From Nonomuraea soli (GTDB lineage Bacteria > Actinomycetota > Actinomycetes > Streptosporangiales > Streptosporangiaceae): DNA of 64,000 bases. The stretch spans positions 434,001-498,000 of the forward strand of contig NZ_JACDUR010000006.1 of the NCBI RefSeq assembly GCF_013761175.1, given 5' to 3'. The translations under genes and the position numbers were made by a program. Numbering within the stretch: position 1 is the first letter of the stretch; each line of letters begins with the position of its first letter. The notes below the pieces were generated by a model. The model ran no database searches. It was not told the origin of the DNA and saw only the letters and a list, made by a program, of their open reading frames with translations. Below, piece after piece: positions 1 through 9,199 of the stretch.

Positions 1-1
1 G

Positions 2-346
2 GCTGCGGCCATCCTCCTGACCGGCTGCAGCGAGATCAATAACACGATCGACAAGGCTCAGGCCTGCCTGGAGGCCCCGAAGATCCTCACCGATCTGGGT
101 GCCGAGCTGACCCGCCTCAAGGACGACCCCGAGGCCATGAACAAGGCGCTCGACGACTCGGCCGCCAAGCTCAACGACCTGGCCGACAAGGCGTCCAACA
201 CCACGATCAAGGAGGCCACCGACAACCTCGCCGCCGAGCTCGGCAAGATCAACGTGAGCTCGGTCAACGAGGCGGTCGACACGGTCCAGAAGGTGAGCAG
301 CGAGACCGTCACCTACCTTGACGAGCTGCGCAAGGCCTGCACCTAG
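2..346 (+). CDS. Lipoprotein, C-terminal part (5' end outside window)
   Basis: The frame is open from the first bases of the window and ends with TAG at 344-346. Its first visible residues read AAAILLTGCSE, a signal-peptide end with a lipobox (L-T-G-C), so the mature protein would be a lipid-anchored extracytoplasmic protein of about 105 residues. The remainder is charged and predicted helical, with Lys/Asp/Ala-rich heptad-like stretches, and contains one further Cys near the N terminus and one at the C terminus. No domain is recognised. Only the start of the signal peptide is missing. It overlaps the convergent DUF3500 gene by 4 nt. Confidence 0.75.
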   Translation, partial: AAAILLTGCSEINNTIDKAQACLEAPKILTDLGAELTRLKDDPEAMNKALDDSAAKLNDLADKASNTTIKEATDNLAAELGKINVSSVNEAVDTVQKVSSETVTYLDELRKACT

Positions 347-1221
347 GAGCGTGACAGGTGCTCGGCGAGCAGGGTGGCGCCGAAGTCGGCGCCGGGCCGC
401 CTGAGCACGCTGTGCGCGTGGGTGGCGCCGTCCTGGGTGTTGTCGTATTCGATGACCAGGTCGGCGCCCTGGATCCGGTAGTAGTGCCCGAGGCCGCGCG
501 CGGTGGGCCCGGCCCAGGCGAACGACAGGTCCGACAGGGCGGGTCGGACGGCGGGGTCCAGGCGGTCGGCGTAGACCGAGGCGAGCCGGGTGAGCAGGTC
601 GCGGGCCGTGTGGCCGAGGTCGGCGGCGCGGACTCCCGGAGGTGACAGTTCGGTGACCTCGGTGGCGTCGCCGGTGAGGATGTCGTCCGGTGCGGTGGCG
701 TCCACGACGGCGATCGAGCGCTGGGCGGGTGTCAGGGCGGCGAGGAGGGCGCGGGCCAGGTCCTCTTCGAGGGGGAGCGGCCGGATGACCGGCGCCGTGC
801 CGTACAGGACGGAGACGGGTCGCGCGCCGATGAACACGGGCCCGACCACGCGGCGGCCGTCGACGTACGTCGTGGTGACCGACAGGTGGTGTCCCTCGAA
901 ACGCCAGGCCCAGGCAGGGGAGGCGGGGTCGCCGAAGACGGCCAGGTAGTAGTCGTCGCTGTGACGTCCGCGGCGTCCGCCCTCGTCGAGGTCGATGACC
1001 TCCTCCATGGCCATCACCGTCACCGCCTGCGCGAAGGCGTGACGGGTGAGCACCGAGGCCAGCAGGCGGTGGGCGGCCTTGCGCGCGGCGGCCGGGAGCC
1101 CGAGCAGGGGCACGCCGGGGCGGGCGCCGGGCAGGTAGGTCCACTGGAGGCGGCGGGGATCGGCGAAGGGGTGCTGGGCGGCCTGGCGTTGGGCGTCGGT
1201 CAGGGCGTTGAGGAAGTCCAC
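343..1221 (-). CDS. DUF3500 family protein
   Basis: The 292-residue product has the layout of DUF3500 proteins: a helical N terminus, then a central block with the WRFEGHHLS and GPVFIGARPV motifs, and a C-terminal part containing HYYRIQGADLVIEYDN and a late THAHSVLRRP segment. The family has no proven function that I know of. No signal peptide is visible, so a cytoplasmic location is inferred. The start is a GTG only 4 bp after the stop of the upstream solute-binding-like gene, so it probably forms the last gene of the VWA / solute-binding / DUF3500 operon. Several ATG codons lie further inside the gene. Confidence 0.8.
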   Translation of the reverse strand: MDFLNALTDAQRQAAQHPFADPRRLQWTYLPGARPGVPLLGLPAAARKAAHRLLASVLTRHAFAQAVTVMAMEEVIDLDEGGRRGRHSDDYYLAVFGDPASPAWAWRFEGHHLSVTTTYVDGRRVVGPVFIGARPVSVLYGTAPVIRPLPLEEDLARALLAALTPAQRSIAVVDATAPDDILTGDATEVTELSPPGVRAADLGHTARDLLTRLASVYADRLDPAVRPALSDLSFAWAGPTARGLGHYYRIQGADLVIEYDNTQDGATHAHSVLRRPGADFGATLLAEHLSRS

Positions 1222-1225
1222 GCTC

Positions 1226-2578
1226 CTAGCATGGCGGGTCCTTGACGGTCCTGCCGCTGAGGGCCTGGGTGAGGGAGTCGGCCGCGTCGAGGAAGACCTG
1301 TTCGCTGACGCGCCGGTTCATCACGCCGGTGGCGCAGCTGCGGAAGGCCTGGCTGAACTGGGAGTAGTAGGCGGTGCGCGGGCGCATGACCGAGCGGTCG
1401 ACCGACGTCTTGATCTGCGCCGCGAGGTCTTTCAGCTCGGCGGGGCCGATCTCCACCACTTCGGAGGCGGCGGTGGGCCTGGGGAGCTGGAGCAGCGCGG
1501 CGCAGTCGGGGCCGTGGCCCGCGGCGTAGACGGCGTAGACGGAGGACAGGACGGGCGCGTAGCCGCCGCACGCGAACAGGCGCAGCTGCACGTCGTGTCG
1601 CGTGAGGTCCTCGATGAGCTGCAGGGCCTGCCGTTCGCGCTCGGGCCCGACGTGGGCGGAGACGGCCAGCACCGAGCCGCCCAGCACACCTCGCCGTGGC
1701 GCGCGGATCTGGAAGGCGAGCGTGCCGTCCTGGCGGCGCATGAGCGGGTCGGCGGCCAGCCGGTGGAAGGCGATGGGCCAGTTGCGCATGTGGGTGACCT
1801 GGTTGCCCAGGTGGGTCCTGCCGTCGCGGAAGGCCTTCAGGCTGGAGTCCTCGTCGTAGGAGAGGGATTCGGCCAGCACCGGCTCGCGTCCTGCTGTGCG
1901 CTGGTAGTCGCGCAGTGCCTGCCATCCGGCGCTGTCGAGCGCGACCCGGTCGCCGTCCAGGACGTCGGCCAGTTCGAGCATGTTGATCGTGCCGGCCTCC
2001 GCGTCGTCGAGCTGGAGCGCCCATCCGGTGGTGTCCACGTCCTTCCTGGCGAACTCCAGGGGTGCGTCGGCGGCGAACGGCACGCCGTACTGCCTGCCGT
2101 CGTACCTGCCCGCCTCCAGCGGCCCGGGCAGGAAGCGGCTGTCGTCGGCGAGGTCGATCGGCTTGATGTAGCCGAACTCGGCGAACTCGGCGACGTGCGC
2201 CACGTCCAGGACGAGGATGTCGTATTCGCAACTGCCCGCCTGCGCGGCCGCCGCGAGCTGGGCTCGCCGTACGTCGGTGCTGCCGGAGACCTCCAGCATC
2301 GTGGCGGAGATCTTCCGATCGGCGCTCCAGTCGGCGATCACGTCGCGCCGGTGGCTGCCGCGGCTGATGTCGTCGCCGGTGGCGACGGTGAGCCCGGCGC
2401 GCGGCGTGCACGCGCCCGCGTTCGGCGCGGGGACCGGCGCGGCGCTCACCTGGGTGGGCGCCCCGGTGACGGCTCCCGCCAGCGGTTCGCGCTGGAACGG
2501 CAGCGGCTGGTAGAACCACACCCATCCGGCCAGCAGCCCGGCCACGAGGGCCGCGATCGTCATCCTCGTGCGGCTCAT
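1226..2578 (-). CDS. Membrane-anchored extracellular solute-binding-like protein
   Basis: The 450-residue protein begins with MSRTRM and one hydrophobic segment (about residues 8-23) with no lipobox Cys, so it is probably anchored by an uncleaved signal or exported. The rest resembles type 1 / type 2 periplasmic-binding folds of sugar transporters: DILVLDVAHVAEFAEFGYI, a YGVPFAADAPLEFARKD segment and an AFRDGRTHLGNQ segment. Start chosen at 2578, where ATGA overlaps the stop of the upstream VWA gene, arguing for translational coupling; a longer open frame upstream is an artefact. There is no permease or ATPase gene nearby, so sensing or binding linked to the VWA protein is more likely than classical import. 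Confidence 0.75.
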   Translation of the reverse strand: MSRTRMTIAALVAGLLAGWVWFYQPLPFQREPLAGAVTGAPTQVSAAPVPAPNAGACTPRAGLTVATGDDISRGSHRRDVIADWSADRKISATMLEVSGSTDVRRAQLAAAAQAGSCEYDILVLDVAHVAEFAEFGYIKPIDLADDSRFLPGPLEAGRYDGRQYGVPFAADAPLEFARKDVDTTGWALQLDDAEAGTINMLELADVLDGDRVALDSAGWQALRDYQRTAGREPVLAESLSYDEDSSLKAFRDGRTHLGNQVTHMRNWPIAFHRLAADPLMRRQDGTLAFQIRAPRRGVLGGSVLAVSAHVGPERERQALQLIEDLTRHDVQLRLFACGGYAPVLSSVYAVYAAGHGPDCAALLQLPRPTAASEVVEIGPAELKDLAAQIKTSVDRSVMRPRTAYYSQFSQAFRSCATGVMNRRVSEQVFLDAADSLTQALSGRTVKDPPC

Positions 2579-4395
2579 CGCCACCCTTTCGCGGTGAGCA
2601 CGGTGTCGGCGAGCGCCTGGGGCACCTCGGCGACCGCGCGGCAGGCGTACGGCTTGGCCGTACCCTTGAGCTGAGTGACGCGGCAGGTGCCGCCCCCGAC
2701 GACCAGCACCGACAGGCCCGTCACCGATTCGGCGCGCTGCAGCGCCCGCCCGACCGTCGTGGCGGCGTCGCCGGGCTCCTCGTTGTCGAGTCTGCCGTCG
2801 GTCAGCACCACGACCGCGTGCGGCTCGTCGCCTCCGACCTTTTCCAGGGCGGCCGAGATCGCGGCGTCCCAGCCCCGGAACTGCGCGGCTTCGACGGCTC
2901 TGGCGGGTTCGTCCATCTCTTCCAGGCTCGCCTCGCGGGCCAGCTCGTCGAGCCGCGCAGGCCCCGCGCGCGATCCCGCCGCCAGGCCGGAGACGCTCAC
3001 GCGGTCCTTCGGGCCGAGCACGTCGGGCAGGGCGCGGATCGCGGCCGAGGCGGGCGCGCGCAGCAGCTCGCGGGCCGAGCCCGACATGTCGACCAGCACG
3101 TGCAGGCCGAACGACGGCCTGATCTCGGTGTCGAGCCTGCGACGGGTCTCGGTGAGTGACCTGCTCTCGTAGGAGTCGGGCGGTGCTGACTCGCTGAACA
3201 GGGGATGCGCCCGCAACCACGACGCGAAGTGGTCGACGACCGCCTGCCGCGCCGCCGAGTGCTGGCGCGGCCACCGCATCGAGACGAACGGGTAGTCGAG
3301 CGCGTGCATGCCCTGGAGCCTGACCGCCTCCAGCCGGTCGCTGCCGAAGAGCCCGATCTCGGGACAACCTTCGCGCTTGGCCTGCGCCGTCAGCTGCGCG
3401 TCGTTGTAGTCGGCGACGCTGTGCGCGGGGATGAAAAGGGCGATCTGCTCGGACCTCCTGGCGTGGAAGGCGCACAGCAGCTTGGTGACGGTGAGGCTGG
3501 GCAGCGGCGCCCGCAACATCCCGCGTTCGGCCTGTTCCAGGCCCGCTTCCCGCATGTCGGCCGCGCCGCTGAGCGCCGCGCCGGAGGTCTCGGGGTACGG
3601 CCTGGCCACCCGCATGCCCAGCTTCCCGGTCACGACCTGCCAGGCCTGGCGAAGCTCGACGCCCTCGGCCGCCTTCAGCTCCCGTTCCACCCGCCGGGCG
3701 GCGCCGGGCAGCATGGCCAGGACCAGCTGGTCGCCCGCCACCGGCGCCCCGATCGTGAGCAGTCCTGGGTCACGGACGGCGGCCTCGACCAGTTGCGCCT
3801 CGCCTTCGCTGGAGGCGATCCATCCGTCGGGCTGCAGCCCTTCCAGGCGCACGTACGGCTCGGTGCCGCCGGTGTCCTGGCGCTCCCAGTCGCTGTTGAG
3901 CGCGTCGATGAGGCGGCCAAGCGCGGGCGCCTCCGCCACGGTCACCCGTACGGGCGCGCACCCGTCGGCGAGCTGCTCCTTCTCGTACTGCCTGGCCTTC
4001 TCGGTGAGATGCCAGAGCGTTTCGGCCGCCGTGATCATGCGGATCTCGGTGGCGGGGGCGCAGGGTTCCGGAGTGCTCAGATCGACGATGAGGGAGAAGG
4101 CGAACGCGACCCCGATCCCGGCCATGACGGCGACCGCGATCCGGGCGGCGCCCAGCAGTCCGGGAGCCGACTTCCGTAAGGTCGAGAGCGTTTTCCATAC
4201 GTGTTTGATGCGTTTCGCGCCATACCACGCAAGACCGGTGGAAAGGAAAACCAGGATTCTCGCCCACGGCGGAAGAGGGGCCAGCACCTCGGTGACACTG
4301 TCGAAGAAGGCGGCCAGGAAGGGAGGCAGGACGAAATCGCGCCAGGTGGGTTTGCCCTGCTCGGCCTGCTGTGTGGACACGTTTGCATCGGCCAC
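2575..4395 (-). CDS. Membrane protein with C-terminal VWA domain
   Basis: The 606-residue protein has two N-terminal hydrophobic segments (about 44-58 and 82-104), then a long extracytoplasmic region that looks like a periplasmic-binding fold (about 110-400), then a von Willebrand A domain. The MIDAS motif DMSGS is visible at 436-440 and a later VVVLTDGR supplies the acidic metal ligand. The start is GTG; the stop overlaps the next start as ATGA. Fusion of a binding-protein-like region to VWA followed by a stand-alone binding-protein-like gene suggests a surface-exposed pair. The function is unassigned. The gene is divergent from the DUF202 pair. Confidence 0.8.
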   Translation of the reverse strand: MADANVSTQQAEQGKPTWRDFVLPPFLAAFFDSVTEVLAPLPPWARILVFLSTGLAWYGAKRIKHVWKTLSTLRKSAPGLLGAARIAVAVMAGIGVAFAFSLIVDLSTPEPCAPATEIRMITAAETLWHLTEKARQYEKEQLADGCAPVRVTVAEAPALGRLIDALNSDWERQDTGGTEPYVRLEGLQPDGWIASSEGEAQLVEAAVRDPGLLTIGAPVAGDQLVLAMLPGAARRVERELKAAEGVELRQAWQVVTGKLGMRVARPYPETSGAALSGAADMREAGLEQAERGMLRAPLPSLTVTKLLCAFHARRSEQIALFIPAHSVADYNDAQLTAQAKREGCPEIGLFGSDRLEAVRLQGMHALDYPFVSMRWPRQHSAARQAVVDHFASWLRAHPLFSESAPPDSYESRSLTETRRRLDTEIRPSFGLHVLVDMSGSARELLRAPASAAIRALPDVLGPKDRVSVSGLAAGSRAGPARLDELAREASLEEMDEPARAVEAAQFRGWDAAISAALEKVGGDEPHAVVVLTDGRLDNEEPGDAATTVGRALQRAESVTGLSVLVVGGGTCRVTQLKGTAKPYACRAVAEVPQALADTVLTAKGWR

Positions 4396-4451
4396 TCACC
4401 GATCGTAACCCGCCATCTCTAGGGGAAATGCCGCTGAATTAACGTTGTGAT

Positions 4452-4781
4452 ATGAAAGAGCCCGACCCTCGTTTCACCCTCGCCAACGAGCGGACGTTCC
4501 TCACGTGGATCAGCACCGCGCTGGCCCTGAGTGCAGGCGGGGTGGCGATCGCGGCCATCCCCGACACCGTGTTCGTCCCGTGGGTGCGTACGGTCCTGGG
4601 TGTCATGCTCGTGTCCCTCGCCGCTCTCGCGGCGGGGCTGGCCTACCCGCGTTGGCGCAACATCCAGCGGGCGCTGCGCCAGGAGACCCCGTTGCCGCCG
4701 CCGGCACTGGCCGCGGTGTTCGGGTACGGCGTGGCGGCGGTCGCGGTGGTGGCGCTCGTCCTGATCATCCTGGCGGCGTGA
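4452..4781 (+). CDS. DUF202 (YidH-like) membrane protein
   Basis: The 109-residue protein starts with the DUF202 signature ANERTFLTWISTALAL and has three hydrophobic helices (about 20-38, 45-65, 88-108). DUF202 proteins are small inner-membrane proteins of unknown function. It lies 6 bp upstream of a second DUF202 gene, making a co-transcribed pair of dissimilar copies that may form a heteromer (inference). Confidence 0.85.
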   Translation: MKEPDPRFTLANERTFLTWISTALALSAGGVAIAAIPDTVFVPWVRTVLGVMLVSLAALAAGLAYPRWRNIQRALRQETPLPPPALAAVFGYGVAAVAVVALVLIILAA

Positions 4782-4787
4782 GCACCC

Positions 4788-5117
4788 ATGTCGATGGAGA
4801 TCTGGGACCCGGGGCTGCAGAGCGAGCGCACCCGCCTGGCCTGGGTGCGGTGCGCCGTGGCCCTGTCGACGGGCGGGCTGGGCGCGGCCGGGGCGGCGCT
4901 GCGCACCGGGATGCCGGTCCTGGCGGTCGTGGCCTTCGCCGTGGCGGCGTTGTGCGGGGGAGTGCTGCTGGTGCGCACCGGCACCAGGTTCAGGCGCGTG
5001 CAGGAGGCGCTGCACGAGGGCAGGTCGCTCGAGGAGAAGGCCGACGCTCTGCTCGCGTGGGTCGGGACGCTCGCCGTGGTGGCGGCGTCGGGGGTCTTCT
5101 TGCTGTTCAGGGCATGA
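4788..5117 (+). CDS. Second DUF202 membrane protein
   Basis: The 109-residue protein contains the family signature in variant form (LQSERTRLAWVRCAVALSTGG) and three hydrophobic helices. It follows the first DUF202 gene by 6 bp and its TGA overlaps an ATG of the next frame (ATGA at 5114-5117). Tandem pairing of a YidH-like and a second DUF202 protein is common in actinobacteria as far as I recall; the role is unknown. Confidence 0.85.
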   Translation: MSMEIWDPGLQSERTRLAWVRCAVALSTGGLGAAGAALRTGMPVLAVVAFAVAALCGGVLLVRTGTRFRRVQEALHEGRSLEEKADALLAWVGTLAVVAASGVFLLFRA

Positions 5118-5443
5118 GGGCGGACACTGGGAGGATGGACACGGAGAACCGGACCGTGCCGTTCGAGTGCCGGCGCTGCTGGCACGTATGGGAAGAGGAC
5201 TTCATCGTCCTCACGGAGACCGACCGGCACGGCCACGACAACGAATTCTGGACGCTGCACGGAGTGCGGGTGCCACCGCCGTCGGCGGAGGCGTCCTGCG
5301 TCAGGTGCGGGTGCCAGCAGGTGACGACCTTCCCATCGGGCTATCTGCGCCGACATCCCGAGGTCGTACGGCAGGGCGAGCCGGTGGCGCCTGACGCGTC
5401 GCTGCTGCGCAGCCCGGCGCCACCGAGACCCTTCTACCTCTAG
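5114..5443 (+). CDS. Small zinc-ribbon-like protein
   Basis: The protein carries two Cys pairs, CRRCW near the N terminus and CVRCGC about 45 residues later, consistent with a zinc ribbon. It otherwise has no recognisable domain and no membrane segment. Two starts are possible: ATG at 5114, coupled to the preceding stop by ATGA (109 aa), or ATG at 5135 (102 aa), whose purine-rich tract directly abuts the codon and so is badly spaced for a ribosome site. I prefer 5114. It overlaps the convergent ABC exporter gene by 4 nt. Confidence 0.6.
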   Translation: MRADTGRMDTENRTVPFECRRCWHVWEEDFIVLTETDRHGHDNEFWTLHGVRVPPPSAEASCVRCGCQQVTTFPSGYLRRHPEVVRQGEPVAPDASLLRSPAPPRPFYL

Positions 5444-7263
5444 GCGAGGCTCTCCAGCCACGCCCGGTGCAGACCCGCGAAGCGGCCGTCGGAGCCGATG
5501 AGCTCCCCGGGCGGGCCGTCCTCGACGATCTGCCCGTGCTCCATGACCAGCACCCGGTCGGCGATCTCCACCGTCGACAGCCGGTGCGCGATGATCAGCG
5601 CGGTGCGGTCGGCCAGGATCGTACGCAGCGCCCGCTGCACCAGCCGCTCGCTCGGCACGTCCAGCGACGAGGTGGCCTCGTCGAGGATGAGCACCGCCGG
5701 GTCGGCGAGGAAGGCGCGGGCGAAGGCGACGAGCTGCCGCTGTCCGGCCGACATGTGGCCGCCGCGCTTGCCGACCTCGGTGTCGTAGCCGTCGGGCAGG
5801 TCCACGATGAAGTCGTGGGCGCCGATGGCCTCGGCCGCCTGCCGTACCTCGTCGATGGTCGCCTCGGGCTTGCCGAACCTGATGTTGTCGGCCACGGTGC
5901 CGCTGAACAGGAAGTTCTCCTGCGTCACCATGACCACCGCGCGGCGCAGCGTGCCCTCCTCGAGGTCACGCAGATCGACGCCGTCGAGCAGGACCCGGCC
6001 CTCGGTCGGGTCGTAGAAACGGGAGATCAGCTTGGCCAGCGTGGTCTTCCCCGCTCCCGTCGAGCCGACCAGCGCGATGGTCTGCCCGGCCGGGACGGTC
6101 AGGTCGAGACCGGGCAGGATCGGGCGGTCCTCCACGTAGGCGAAGCGCACCTGGTCGAAGCGGACCTGGCCCTTGGGCCTGGGCAGCGCCGCGGGGGCGG
6201 ACGGCTCGGCGACCGCGGGCTCCTCCTCCAGCACGCCCGACAACTTCTCCAGCGCGGCGCCGGCCGACTGGAGCGTGTTGTAGAACTGGCTGATCTCCTG
6301 CATCGGCTCGTAGAACTGGCGCAGGTAGAGCAGGAAGCCGGTGAGCACGCCGACCATGAGCTCGCCCTGCAGCACCAGGTAGCCGCCGTAGATCAGCACG
6401 CCCGCGATGGTCAGGTTGCCCAGCAGCTTGATGCCCGGCATGAAGATCGCGATCAGCTGCATGCCGCGCGCGTTGGCGTCGCGGTAGTCGTCGTTGAGCT
6501 TGCCGAAGATCTCCTGGTTGCGCGGCTCGCGGCGGAAGGCCTGCACCGCGCGGATGCCGGTCATCGACTCCACGAAGTGCACGATGACCAGGGCCACCGT
6601 CTCGCGGGTGCGCCGGTAGGCGATCGTCGACTGGTTGCGGAACCAGCGGGTGAACAGCAGCAGGATCGGCAGCGGCAGCAACGCCACCAGGCCGAGGTGC
6701 ACGTCCATCACCACGAGCAGCGCCGCCGTGCCGAACATGGTCAGCACCGCGGTCACCAGCCCGTCGAAGCCCTGCTGCAGCAGTTCGGCGATGGCCTCGA
6801 CGTCGGAGGTGAGGCGGGAGATGACCCGGCCGGAGGTGTACTTCTCGTGGAAGGACAGCGACAGCTTCTGGAAGTGGGCGAAGACCCTCCTCCTGAGCTC
6901 CAGCAGGATGTCCTGGCCGATGCGGCCCGACAGCTTCAGGAAGTACTGCCGGGTGTAGGCCTGCACGCCCGCGGCGGCCAGGATCGAGGTCACCGCGATG
7001 ATCAGCGTCCGCGGTCCCTCGCCCCTGGTCATGGGCGGGATGCCCTGGTCGATGCCGTAGGCGACGAGCAGGGGGATCGACAGGCGGGCCGCGTTGCTGA
7101 TCACGATCATCGTGATCAGCAGGTAGATGCTCCGCCTGCGCGGCCCGATGAGGTCGGCCAGCAGCCGCCGAGAACGTTTACGGAGCAGGATGGAGACCTT
7201 CTCGTCGAGGTCGTCCTGGTTCTCCGCCGCCACGCCGCGCCAGTCGGTCGCCTGCACGCTCAT
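5440..7263 (-). CDS. ABC exporter half-transporter, consensus ATP site
   Basis: The 607-residue protein has an N-terminal six-helix exporter domain (to about residue 330) and a C-terminal nucleotide-binding domain. Visible motifs are Walker A GSTGAGKT near residue 399, Walker B VLILDEATSS with the catalytic Glu near 524, the H-loop IIAHRLST, and a deviant signature MSAGQ near 503 in place of LSGGQ. It is the second gene of a pair and overlaps its partner by ATGA. With the partner it makes a heterodimeric exporter; in such pairs the consensus site uses this Walker B and the partner's LSGGQ. Substrate unknown (drug, lipid or peptide). Confidence 0.92.
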   Translation of the reverse strand: MSVQATDWRGVAAENQDDLDEKVSILLRKRSRRLLADLIGPRRRSIYLLITMIVISNAARLSIPLLVAYGIDQGIPPMTRGEGPRTLIIAVTSILAAAGVQAYTRQYFLKLSGRIGQDILLELRRRVFAHFQKLSLSFHEKYTSGRVISRLTSDVEAIAELLQQGFDGLVTAVLTMFGTAALLVVMDVHLGLVALLPLPILLLFTRWFRNQSTIAYRRTRETVALVIVHFVESMTGIRAVQAFRREPRNQEIFGKLNDDYRDANARGMQLIAIFMPGIKLLGNLTIAGVLIYGGYLVLQGELMVGVLTGFLLYLRQFYEPMQEISQFYNTLQSAGAALEKLSGVLEEEPAVAEPSAPAALPRPKGQVRFDQVRFAYVEDRPILPGLDLTVPAGQTIALVGSTGAGKTTLAKLISRFYDPTEGRVLLDGVDLRDLEEGTLRRAVVMVTQENFLFSGTVADNIRFGKPEATIDEVRQAAEAIGAHDFIVDLPDGYDTEVGKRGGHMSAGQRQLVAFARAFLADPAVLILDEATSSLDVPSERLVQRALRTILADRTALIIAHRLSTVEIADRVLVMEHGQIVEDGPPGELIGSDGRFAGLHRAWLESLA

Positions 7264-9014
7264 GCCAGCACCTCCTCGGCGGCCAGCAGCTCGCGGTACT
7301 GCGGCACGGTCTCCAGGAGCTCCTGGTGTGTGCCCACGTGGGTGATCGTGCCGTCCTGCAGCAGCGCCACCTTGTCGGCCAGCAGCACCGTGGAGGCCCG
7401 GTGCGCCACGACGATGCCGGTGGCGTCGCGCAGCACGTGCTTGAGCGCCTCCTCGACCAGCGCCTCGGTCTCGACGTCGAGCGCGCTCAGCGTGTCGTCG
7501 AGGACGAGGATCTTGGGCTTCGACAGGACGGCACGCGCCAGGGCCAGGCGCTGGCGCTGCCCGCCCGACAGGGACATGCCCTGCTCGCCGATGCGGGTGT
7601 CGAGACCCCAGGGCAGATCGTGCACGAATCCGGCCTGAGCAGTCTGGATGGCGCTTTCCAGTTCCTCATCCGTGGCCTCCTTGTTCCCCAGCGTGAGGTT
7701 CTCGCGAACGCTCATGGAGAACAGGGTCGGCTCCTCGAAGGCGGTCGCCACGATCTCGCGCAGGGCGCTCAGCCGCAGATCGCGGACATCGTGGCCGTCG
7801 ACCGTCACCCGGCCCTCGGTCACGTCGAGCAGGCGGGGCACCAGGGCGGTCAGGGTCGTCTTGCCCGACCCCGTCGCGCCGACCAGCGCCACCGTCTCGC
7901 CGGGCCGTACATCGAGCCAGACGTCGTGCAGCAGCCGCTTGTCGTCGTAGGCGAACCCGACGCCTTCGAGCCTCAGGTGCCCCCTGGGCTCGGCGACCGT
8001 GCCGGAGCCGTCGACGATCGACGGAGGCGTGTCCATGACCTCCATCACGCGGTCGGCGCTGGTCATCGCCTCCTGGGCCATGGCGATCAGGAAACCGAGC
8101 GCGGAGATCGGCCACACCAGCGAGAGCATCAGCGTGGTGAAGGCCAGGAGCGCTCCAAGAGTGATCGCGCCCGTGCCGACCGCCCACGCGCCGATCAGCA
8201 GCACCAGGGCGAGCGTCACGTTGGGGATGACCTCGAGGAAGGTCCAGAACTTCGCCGACAGGCGGACCCGCTGCATCGTGGAAGCATGCAGCTGAGTGGC
8301 GCTGTCGTCGTAGGTGCCGAACACGTGCTTGGCGCGGCCGAACGCCTTGATCGTGCGGATGCCCAGCGCGGACTCCTCGACGAGCGTGGCGAGGTCGCCC
8401 TGCTCGTCCTGGACCTGCCGGGAGACCTTGATGTACTGCTTCTCGAACTTCAGGCTGAGCAGCACGATGGGGATCGCCGAGCCCAGCACCAGCAGGCCCA
8501 GCGGCCAGTACTTACTGAGCAGCACCCCGGTCACGACCGCGATCTGGATGACGCTCATGAACAGGAAGAGCAGGCCGAAACCCAGGAACCTTCTGAGCAT
8601 CGACAGGTCGGTGGTGGCCCTGGACAGCAGCTGGCCGGACTGCCACTCACCGTGGAAGCGCATCGGGAGCCGCTGCAGGTGCTCGTAGAGATCGTCACGG
8701 ATCTTCGTCTCGAGGCCGAGCACCGGCCCGACGAGCATCCACCGGCGGGTGAAGATCAGCACTGCCTCGGCCACGCCCACACCCACGGCGAGCAGGGCGA
8801 GGGGCAGGAGTCCGGCGGGATCGTCACGGCTGACCGGTCCGTCGATGACCGCTTCACCGACGAGGGGGAAGGCGATGCTCGCTCCGATGCTCAGGAGGGC
8901 GGAGGTCCAGATCAGGACGAGCTTGCCGGCGTAGGGGCGGAGATAGGATCTCATCCGCCAGAGGGAGTTGGTTGCGAGCAGGGGACGACTGGGGGAATGG
9001 GTATCGGGAGGCAT
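7260..9014 (-). CDS. ABC exporter half-transporter, degenerate ATP site
   Basis: The 584-residue partner subunit has six membrane helices followed by an ATPase domain with Walker A GATGSGKT near residue 377 and an intact signature LSGGQ near 480. Its Walker B reads ILVLDDTLSALD near 503, with Asp in place of the catalytic Glu. H-loop is VVAHRAST. This is the complementary degeneration to that of the other subunit (see findings). Start set at ATG 9014, preceded directly by a GAAGGG tract; an upstream in-frame TTG at 9041 would add nine residues. No regulator is adjacent. Confidence 0.9.
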   Translation of the reverse strand: MPPDTHSPSRPLLATNSLWRMRSYLRPYAGKLVLIWTSALLSIGASIAFPLVGEAVIDGPVSRDDPAGLLPLALLAVGVGVAEAVLIFTRRWMLVGPVLGLETKIRDDLYEHLQRLPMRFHGEWQSGQLLSRATTDLSMLRRFLGFGLLFLFMSVIQIAVVTGVLLSKYWPLGLLVLGSAIPIVLLSLKFEKQYIKVSRQVQDEQGDLATLVEESALGIRTIKAFGRAKHVFGTYDDSATQLHASTMQRVRLSAKFWTFLEVIPNVTLALVLLIGAWAVGTGAITLGALLAFTTLMLSLVWPISALGFLIAMAQEAMTSADRVMEVMDTPPSIVDGSGTVAEPRGHLRLEGVGFAYDDKRLLHDVWLDVRPGETVALVGATGSGKTTLTALVPRLLDVTEGRVTVDGHDVRDLRLSALREIVATAFEEPTLFSMSVRENLTLGNKEATDEELESAIQTAQAGFVHDLPWGLDTRIGEQGMSLSGGQRQRLALARAVLSKPKILVLDDTLSALDVETEALVEEALKHVLRDATGIVVAHRASTVLLADKVALLQDGTITHVGTHQELLETVPQYRELLAAEEVLA

Positions 9015-9199
9015 CCCTTCTAGGCTAATACGTGGGATCAACCCATTTTCGTGCGGGGATGCAGTTTCCTACTTGCGGCCTGCACCGTAATGGGCGCGTA
9101 GACGAAGCCCTACGACTCCCCGACAACCCGCCCCGTCACCGGCGAGCCCGACCGGCGCGGCCTCGCCGGGCTGTAGACACGCGCTCGCGGACATCTCCG

